In this document: piece by piece, positions 58,321 to 64,000 of the stretch
Position numbering within the stretch: the stretch's first letter is position 1
How the letters are laid out: every line of letters begins with the position of its first letter
From: Aureococcus anophagefferens
Lineage: Eukaryota; Sar; Pelagophyceae; Pelagomonadales; Pelagomonadaceae
DNA length: 64,000 bases
Direction of reading: 5' to 3'
NCBI RefSeq assembly: GCF_000186865.1
Contig: NW_008705562.1
Location: forward strand, 307,446 to 371,445
The notes under the pieces: generated by a model
Told to the model about the DNA's origin: nothing
Seen by the model: only the letters and a program-made list of their open reading frames with translations
Databases searched by the model: none
Position numbers and translations under genes: made by a program

Positions 58321-60623
58321 CTAGTGGCGTGGCGCGAGCACGAGGAGCGCGACGCCCTTGCCCGGGACGGTCGCGGCGTAGGATCCCGCGAAGTCGCCCG
58401 CGTCGCGGCCCGCCCAGACGTCGCGGACGGCGTACGTGCCCCGGAGGCCGAGCGCGCGCCACGTCGCCGTGAGCTCCTCCGCCGCGGGCGACCGGTTGAG
58501 GAGCGCGACGGCGTAGCGGCCGCCGGCGAGGGGCGCGACCCACGTCTCGAGGTTCCCCGAGGACAGGACGGCCTCGGCGCAGTAGTCGGCCGCGGGCGTC
58601 GCGCGGACGGTGCCGACGTGGTCGTCGTCCAGGATGGCGCCGCCGTCGCGCGCGGCCCACGCGCGCGACGACGGCTTGAGGGTCCCGCCGGCGCCCCAGT
58701 ACCAGACGTCCGTCGCCGAGACGACGTCCGCGCCGTCGACGTCGTTGCCCATGGGGTTCGCGCCGACGTAGCGGCCGCGCGGGTAGGGCCCGGACGAGCC
58801 TACGGCGCCTCGCGTTTCCCCCGGTCTCTCGAGACTCGCGACGGCGGCCGACGCGCCTCTCGAGACGCCGGAACCGCGCCGGGCACGTTGTCCCAGGCGA
58901 GCTGGGGGTCGAAGGAGAAGCGGTCGCCGTCGAAGCTGCCCGGCGCGCGCGCGCCGGATGGTGCGCAGCCGACGGCGGCGACGGCGAGCCGCTTGTGGAC
59001 GCCGCGGCACGGGTCCGGGACGCGGCGCTTGATCGCGTCCGTCGAGATCCGGCACTCCCGCCGGCCCACGCAGAGCGCGCGGACGAACGCGAGCGTCGCC
59101 TCCGCGGACGAGCACGTCGCGTTCGACGAGAAGGCGCAGGCTTCCAGGCTCGCGACGGCCGGCGTGCCCCAGTCCGCGAAGTCGACGGCTTCGATGACGC
59201 CGCCGTCGCCGCAGGACAGCGTGAGGTCGCAGCCGAGGGAGCGGTTGCCCTCGCCGACGACGCCGCCCGGCCGCGCCGCGCACGTCTCCGGCGTCGCGTA
59301 GCCGGCGAGGCACGCGGGCGTCGGCGCCGTTTTAAATGTGTCGACGTCGTGGCAGCAGCCCTCGTAGACGTCGCAGCCGCAGGCGCCGGCGTCGGGCGCC
59401 TTGCCGCAGGGCAGGACCTCCGCGGGCCGCGCCCACTGGCCGGCGCCGACGCACCAGGCCGCGCCCGCCTCGTCCGTCGTCGCGAGCGTCCCGTCGCTGC
59501 GGAGCTCCCACCGCTGGCGCGGGTTGCCGGGCTCGCAGGGCATGACGGCGAAGAGCGCGTAGTCGGAAGCGTTGCCGAAGACCGCGCGGGGCCGCGCGGG
59601 CGGCTCCGACGCGGCGCGCCGCGCGGCGGCGCCGAGCGGGTCCTGGTGCACGGCGAGCAGCTCGCGGTTCGTCAGCAGCGCGACGACGCCGTCGCTCAGC
59701 CGGTCGACCTCCGTCGACACGAGGAGCGTCGACTTGAGCATCGCGTGCATCGTCACGTGGCTCCGGATCTCCTCGACGCGATTATTGCCGAACTCGCCCT
59801 GGCCGACCTGGAGCATGTCGCAGTCGAGGAAGAAGCCGCCGCGGCCGCTGTCGTTGTGCGCGAGGCGCGCGAGGCCGGACGCGATGTCGTACTGGCTGAG
59901 CACGGAGCCCCAGGTCGGGATCGCGTCGTGGCCGCTCCGCCACGTGTTGCCGTAGAGGTCCGGCCGCTCCGACATGCGCGTGACGTTCGGCGCGCTCTCC
60001 GTGGAGAAGAAGACGGGCGTTTCGCGGCCCGCGGCCGCCGCGGCGCCGCGGAGCGCGGCCTGCATGCGCCGGTAGCTCTCCAAAGCCCAGTCGGCCGCGT
60101 CGTAGTCGTGGCAGGAGCCGCAGCCGTCGTCCTTGACCTAGGACGCGCGTCGGTGATGACCATCTCTCGGGACTCGTCGCGGCCGCGGGACGCCGCCTGC
60201 GACGTAGTCCACGCCCCAGGCCACGTAGGCCGCGCCGTCGCGGGCCTCGCGGCCGCAGCTGCCCGCGGACTTGCCGCCGCAGGTCTCCGGCGAGAGCGAC
60301 GTGTAGATGCCGAGCTCGAGGTCCCTGGCGTGGAGCGCGTCGGCGACGGGCCGCACGCCGCCGGGGAAGCGGTCCTCGTTCGCGACCTGGTTGCCGTCGC
60401 CGTCGCGCGCGAGGTCGGCCCAGCCCTCGTCGAGGTTCACGCTCGTGTAGCCCGCCGCCGCGAAGCCGCGGGCGACGAGGACGTCCGCGGCGCGCAGCAG
60501 CCAGGCGGCGTTGGGGAACGTCGCGTTGCCGCAGCCGACGTTGCACGTGTTGAACCCGAGCATGGGCGTGTCGAACTCGCCGCGGGCGACGGCGACGAGG
60601 CAGAGGAGGCGCGGGACGTGCAT
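58321..60623 (-). CDS. GH27 alpha-galactosidase with ricin-type and SUEL-type lectin inserts
   Basis: The model complement(join(58321..58799, 58880..60137, 60204..60623)) gives 718 residues. A signal peptide (MHVPRLLCLVAVARG) is followed by the GH27 barrel: TPMLGFNTCNVGCG, YTSVNLDEGW, and across intron 1 WGVDY|VKDDGCGSCHDYD, with the expected Asp nucleophile near residue 143. The acid/base Asp lies in TWRSGHDAIPTWGSVL (~204). Before the C-terminal beta domain come two inserts: a ricin-B-like segment (NPRQRWELRSDGTL) and a SUEL/rhamnose-binding-like lectin with paired cysteines (CDLTLSCGDGGVIEAVDFAD ... CVGRRECRI ... DPCRGVHKRL). It should be secreted and hydrolyse alpha-galactosides while anchored to glycans. 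Both introns are diverged C-family introners. Confidence 0.85.
58800..58871 (-). mobile_element. introner C4 (diverged), intron 58800-58879
   Basis: This 80-nt GC-AG intron in the alpha-galactosidase gene carries, in gene sense, GGCCG, then TCTCGAGAGACC and GGGGGAAACG, which align to TTTCGAGAGATT and CGGGGAAACG of C1. The donor octamer GCGCGGTT and exon octamer GCTCGTCC match only 4/8, so the duplication has decayed. Confidence 0.55.
60138..60195 (-). mobile_element. introner C3 (diverged, shortened), intron 60138-60203
   Basis: In gene sense the element begins CGGCGTCCCGCGGCCGCGAC and continues GAGTCCCGAGAGAT. It matches C2 at about 27 of the first 34 positions, most changes being T to C. 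The intron is 66 nt, GT-AG. Octamers GTCGCAGG and GTCAAGGA match 4/8. Splicing restores the catalytic motif WGVDYVKDD. Confidence 0.65.
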
Positions 60624-60925
60624 CGTATGATGTGCGTGCGTGCACTCGAGACGGGCGTGGGCGATGCTTGTACAGATGGGCACTCGAGACGGGCGTCCTC
60701 TTCGTGGACGATGCAATCGCTTCGGCTGCGAGGTGCGGAGGCGATGGGCGCGTCCTCTTCGTATGCGGTCGCCGGCTGCGAGAGGCGATGGGCAGCCTCA
60801 GATCCTCGTGGAGAAGCCAGCTTCGAGCGGCTTAGCCGGCCTCAATGTATCTCGCCCCCCGGCCGGCGTCGAGGTCGATCCGCAGCTCCGCGAGAGTCAA
60901 GCTGTCCGCGTTTTGCGCCCGTAAG
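60624..60925. promoter_or_regulatory. divergent spacer between GH27 and LHC genes, with direct repeats
   Basis: This 302-bp region holds the promoters of both genes. CACTCGAGACGGGCGT occurs twice (60643-60658 and 60681-60696), and GAGGCGATGGGC also occurs twice near 60745 and 60783. Such paired repeats upstream of an antenna gene are candidate regulatory sites, but no known factor site is recognised. Confidence 0.4.
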
Positions 60926-61549
60926 ATGCTCCGATACGCGCTGCTCATCTCCGGCGCGGCCGCGCTCGTCGCCCCGGCCCTGCCGAAGGTGTCGACGAAG
61001 CTGCACTCGACGGACTACGCGAAGACGCTCTACGGCGTCGGCCCGGAAACGTCCTACTGGGATCCCCTGGGCCTCGCCGACCTCGGCACGGAGGCGACGG
61101 TGGACTTCTTCCGCGCGGCGGAGGTGAAGCACGGGCGCATCGCGATGATGGCGTGCCTCGGCTACTGGCACCACAACCTCGGCATCCAGCTGCCGGGCTA
61201 CCTGTCGACGACGGACAAGATCACGTTCGCGGACCTCGGCGCGGTCAAGGGCGCGGCGGCCTGGGCCATGATCCCGAAGAACGGGCTGCTGCAGATCTTC
61301 GGCGCCATCGCCGCCGTCGAGGTCTACGAGCTCACGCACAAGGACGGCGTCTTCGTCGGAGGCGACGCGTGGTTCAAGGGCTTCTCGTCGAACCTCGAGT
61401 TCGACCCGCTCGGCTTCGGCAAGAGCGACCCGGCGCTCGTCAAGACCTACAAGGAGCGCGAGCTCAAGAACGGCCGCCTCGCCATGATCGGCATCATGGG
61501 CTTCGTCGCGTCGGACCAGATCGCGGGCTCCGTGCCCATGCTCGCCTAG
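60926..61549 (+). CDS. chlorophyll a/c-binding light-harvesting protein (FCP/LHC family)
   Basis: This single exon encodes 207 residues. The N-terminus MLRYALLISGAAALVAPALP is a signal peptide running into a VAPA plastid-entry motif. Helix 1 carries the chlorophyll-binding signature RAAEVKHGRIAMMACLGYW (~60-78) and helix 3 the matching ERELKNGRLAMIGIMGFVAS (~180-199). A hydrophobic helix 2 lies between (NGLLQIFGAIAAVEVYELTH). Length and the two ExxxxGR(I/L)AM motifs are typical of fucoxanthin or related stramenopile antenna proteins in the thylakoid. Being intronless and high in GC3 fits strong expression. Confidence 0.93.
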   Translation: MLRYALLISGAAALVAPALPKVSTKLHSTDYAKTLYGVGPETSYWDPLGLADLGTEATVDFFRAAEVKHGRIAMMACLGYWHHNLGIQLPGYLSTTDKITFADLGAVKGAAAWAMIPKNGLLQIFGAIAAVEVYELTHKDGVFVGGDAWFKGFSSNLEFDPLGFGKSDPALVKTYKERELKNGRLAMIGIMGFVASDQIAGSVPMLA

Positions 61550-61955
61550 GCGGGCGAAGCTCCGGCCCTCGGGGGGGCGCCTAAGGCCGGAGTCGTGGGA
61601 AGAGTTCCGTTGAGTGGGCGGGGGGCGCCGTCGCCGGCGGGTCCGCCCGACGGCGTCCGGAGCCGCCGAACTTGCCGTCGACGGCGCGGACGAGCTCGCG
61701 CCAGAGGCGGAGACCGCCGGCAGACGCACGAGCGCGGACGCGCATCGCGATATATCCCGGCGCGCCGACGAACGCGGAGGCACAACCCTCGCGCCCGAGG
61801 GGAGGAGCATAGGTACTACATTACGCGGCCCGCCGGCCGCGCCCCCCCCGGACGCCCGCCCGGCGCCGGGGTCGGCTTCGTCGCCGCGTCGTCGCCCCTC
61901 GACGCGGCCGGGCTGTTTTTGGAGTGCGAGCGAGATCGAAGGCGGCTTCGGCCGC
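61550..61955. other. 406-bp convergent intergenic region
   Basis: It lies between the stops of the LHC gene (plus) and RPL7 (minus), and so holds two 3' ends. No gene is seen. A short AT-rich patch (GCGATATATCCC) is at about 61746-61757 and C/G runs occur near 61840-61870. No canonical AATAAA is present. Confidence 0.5.
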
Positions 61956-62672
61956 CTAGAGCATCTTCTTGACGAGCTCGTGGATCTTCTCGCCCCGGTA
62001 GCCCGCGTCGCCGCCCTCGTTGTAGTGGAGGAGCTTGGCCTTGAAGCCGCCCGTGGGCGAGGACAGCTTGACGGGCCAGAGGAAGTTGGCGGCCTCGCGG
62101 AAGTGGGGGCCCACCGTGTAGATCTCGTGGATGAGGTCCTCGACGCAGATGATGTCGTACTTGCCGAGCACGTCCTCGACGACGGCGTTGTTGTCGATGG
62201 GCACGCGCTTCTTGTTGACCTTGCCGTAGCCGCGCTTGTAGATGCACTCGCGCACGGACTTGAGGTTGGGCTCGCCGTAGGCGATGTAGGGCTCGACGAG
62301 GCGGAGCATCTTCGTCGTGGCGCCCGTGAGCTTGACGAAGACGCCGGAGTGGAGCTGGCGCAGGCGGAGGAGCTGGAGGATCTTCTTCACCTTGGGCGAC
62401 ATGCCGATGATGCCGCGGATGCGGATGACGAAGGCGAGCTTGCCCTCGGGGGGCACGTAGATGGAGTTGGCCGCCTTGGCCTCGCGGCGGAGGCGGATCG
62501 CGTCGTTCTCCGCGGCCTTGTACTCGGCCATGTACTTCTCCGCGCGCTTGAAGGTCACCTCCTTCTTCGCCGCGGCGGCGGCCTTGGCCTTGGTGGCCGC
62601 GGCCTCCTGCTCGGTCGCGATCGCCGCCTGGGTGCGGCGCTTCTTGAGCACGGACTCGGGGACGAAAGACAT
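61956..62672 (-). CDS. RPL7: 60S ribosomal protein L7 (uL30)
   Basis: This gene encodes 238 residues, the standard eukaryotic L7 length. The basic, Ala/Lys-rich N-terminal extension starts [20 protein letters not shown]. The uL30 core is clear: [38 protein letters not shown], then [20 protein letters not shown] and a C-terminal [20 protein letters not shown] with [11 protein letters not shown]. It is a structural protein of the cytosolic large ribosomal subunit. No intron is present. It is divergent from the GH20 gene. Confidence 0.97.
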   Translation of the reverse strand: MSFVPESVLKKRRTQAAIATEQEAAATKAKAAAAAKKEVTFKRAEKYMAEYKAAENDAIRLRREAKAANSIYVPPEGKLAFVIRIRGIIGMSPKVKKILQLLRLRQLHSGVFVKLTGATTKMLRLVEPYIAYGEPNLKSVRECIYKRGYGKVNKKRVPIDNNAVVEDVLGKYDIICVEDLIHEIYTVGPHFREAANFLWPVKLSSPTGGFKAKLLHYNEGGDAGYRGEKIHELVKKML

Positions 62673-63214
62673 GGCCTACGATTCGGGGCGCGGTCCCGCG
62701 GCTGCGTCGACGGCGGGGGGGTGGGTGGCGGGAGGGTCGCGGGGTCGGGGCCGGCGCGGGGGGGACCACGGCGGCGGCGGAGACGCTCTCGGGGCGGCGG
62801 CGGACGACGGCCGCGGGGAGACGGCGCCGAGCTTCGAGCCTCGAGCCCGCCCCCGCCGCCGGCCGTCGTCCGCCGTCGTCCGCCGCGTCTCGCCGCGCGC
62901 CGCGGCCCCGTCCCGTCCCGACCGCCGACCGCGTCCGGGGGGCGGCGACCGAGCGGCTTCGGCCACAGCGTGAGCGTCGCCGAATAGCACTTCCGCGCGA
63001 CTCCGAGTTCGTCGAAGCGCGGCAGCGCCGTCCGATCGTCGCGATCGCGTGTCCGAAGCCGTCGGCCGTCGTATGGGCGGTGGCGATCGCGCTGCGCACC
63101 TCGTGTGCTGCTCAAGCTGTGGGCGACGATGTCCTCTCAATCGCCGAGCGCGGCAACTTTACCCCGGCGAGATGTGCTAGGGTAACTTCTAAACTAGGAT
63201 AAGGAGCACGAAGG
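62673..63214. other. 542-bp divergent spacer between RPL7 and GH20 genes
   Basis: The proximal half next to RPL7 is extremely GC-rich with imperfect CGGCGG-type repeats. The half next to GH20 is more balanced and includes AT-rich steps near 63160-63200. No open frame has domain support. It holds two divergent promoters. Confidence 0.5.
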
Positions 63215-64000
63215 ATGATGTTCGCGTGGGCTGCCCTCGTCCTCGCGATGCCTATAGCTGGCGCCGCCAACACCCCGCTTGCCAGCGGATCCTCCATCAG
63301 CGGCCTCTGGCCGAAGCACGGCGCGTCGGCCGCGGGCGCGATGGCCCTTGAGGTTGTCGAGGGCTTCCGCTTCGTCGCCGCCGCCCCCTCGCCGCGGCTG
63401 CGACGCGCCCTGGACCGCTACGCGGGCTACGTCGCGAACCAAAAGACGCTCTGGACCCACCAGACCCCGGGCGAGACGCTGCCGCTCGAACAGATCGTCG
63501 TCCGCGCCCCCGACGACGGCGCGCCGCCCGCCTACGGCGACGACGAGACGTTCGAGCTCGTGATAGCGCCCGGCGCGGGCTCGCTGCGCGCGGCGTCGTT
63601 CGCCGGCGCGCTGCGGGGCCTCGAGGCCTTCGCCCAGTGCACCGTGCGCCTCGGCGCCAAGGTCGTCGTCAACTCCACGCGGACGAACGTCACGGGCGCC
63701 GCGGCGAAGTTCGCGTACCGGGGCGTCATGGTCGACTCGTCGCGCCACTTCCTGCCCGTGCCGACGCTCGAGGCGATCCTGGACGGCATGGCGGCGTCGG
63801 CGCTGAACGTGCTCCACTGGCACCTCGTGGACGCGCAGTCGTTCCCGTGGAACGCGTCGTTCGAACCGGCGCTCGTCCGGGGCGCGTACCGGCCGGACCT
63901 GGCGTACCAGCGGGCGGACCTCGAGCGCGTCGTCGCCTACGCGGGCGACCGGGCCATCCGCGTCATCCCGGAGATCGACGTGCCGGGCCACAGCGCCGCG
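63215..64000 (+). CDS. GH20 beta-N-acetylhexosaminidase, truncated by window end
   Basis: The frame opens MMFAWAALVLAMPIAGAANT, a signal peptide, and stays open to the window edge (262 residues seen). An N-terminal GH20b-like domain (FELVIAPGAGSLRAASFAGA, LRGLEAFAQ) precedes the catalytic barrel with RGVMVDSSRHFLPVPTLEAI, then NVLHWHLVDAQSFPW and IPEIDVPGHSAA. These are hallmark GH20 motifs; the catalytic Asp-Glu pair lies beyond the window. Eukaryotic members remove terminal GlcNAc or GalNAc in lysosomes, vacuoles or outside the cell. Confidence 0.92.
   Translation, partial: MMFAWAALVLAMPIAGAANTPLASGSSISGLWPKHGASAAGAMALEVVEGFRFVAAAPSPRLRRALDRYAGYVANQKTLWTHQTPGETLPLEQIVVRAPDDGAPPAYGDDETFELVIAPGAGSLRAASFAGALRGLEAFAQCTVRLGAKVVVNSTRTNVTGAAAKFAYRGVMVDSSRHFLPVPTLEAILDGMAASALNVLHWHLVDAQSFPWNASFEPALVRGAYRPDLAYQRADLERVVAYAGDRAIRVIPEIDVPGHSAA

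Overview
The window reads as a very GC-rich, compact nuclear contig from a photosynthetic stramenopile, most likely a pelagophyte of the Aureococcus type (inference). Support comes from a fucoxanthin-chlorophyll a/c (LHC-type) antenna gene, a transporter whose N-terminus looks like a bipartite plastid presequence (signal peptide followed by FVAP), many eukaryotic genes with few ordinary introns, and many short transposon-derived introns (introner elements), a class of repeat known from Aureococcus and Micromonas.

Layout. 0-11.4 kb: an Ala-rich coiled-coil protein (-), a multi-pass membrane protein (+), an EamA-type transporter (-), an SH3b-like protein broken by a 50-N gap (+), VPS53 (+), a Jupiter/HN1-motif protein (-), a Cwc2-like splicing factor with a WW domain (+) and an unknown protein (-). 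11.4-28.5 kb: a GYF-WW-myosin-MyTH4 protein, an unknown protein, a GT4-type glycosyltransferase, a frameshifted F-box protein, a JmjC-type oxygenase, TPGS2, a small membrane protein, a GDAP1-like GST, a second cupin/JmjC protein and a broken DUF427 gene. 28.5-48.7 kb: one 20-kb dynein heavy-chain gene on the minus strand with twelve exons, all eleven introns being introners. 48.8-64 kb: organellar bL36, a secreted beta-propeller, a ubiquitin-like-fold candidate, a MYND/RING/Sel1 protein with a decayed partial copy, a chorein/bridge-like lipid-transfer protein containing a voltage-sensor domain, an SDR epimerase, a lectin-rich GH27 alpha-galactosidase, the LHC, RPL7 and a partial GH20 hexosaminidase.

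Two things stand out. First, 22 introns in six genes derive from three introner families: A about 192 bp, B about 203 bp, C about 80 bp. In nearly every case an 8-bp target-site duplication beginning GT or GC becomes the 5' splice site, and the element's own terminal CAG becomes the 3' splice site. Joining exons at exactly these points restores frame in every gene where I could test it. Second, the gene at 53285-57189 fuses a pore-less S1-S4 voltage sensor into a chorein-like lipid-transfer scaffold, which I do not know from any described protein. The dynein is also notable because AAA1, AAA3 and AAA4 have all lost key ATPase residues.

Genes alternate strand at 23 of 28 neighbouring pairs, and several convergent pairs end within 10-13 bp of each other or overlap, so transcripts must overlap at their 3' ends. 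Some frameshifts (dynein twice, F-box, Cwc2-like) could be assembly indels or real decay.
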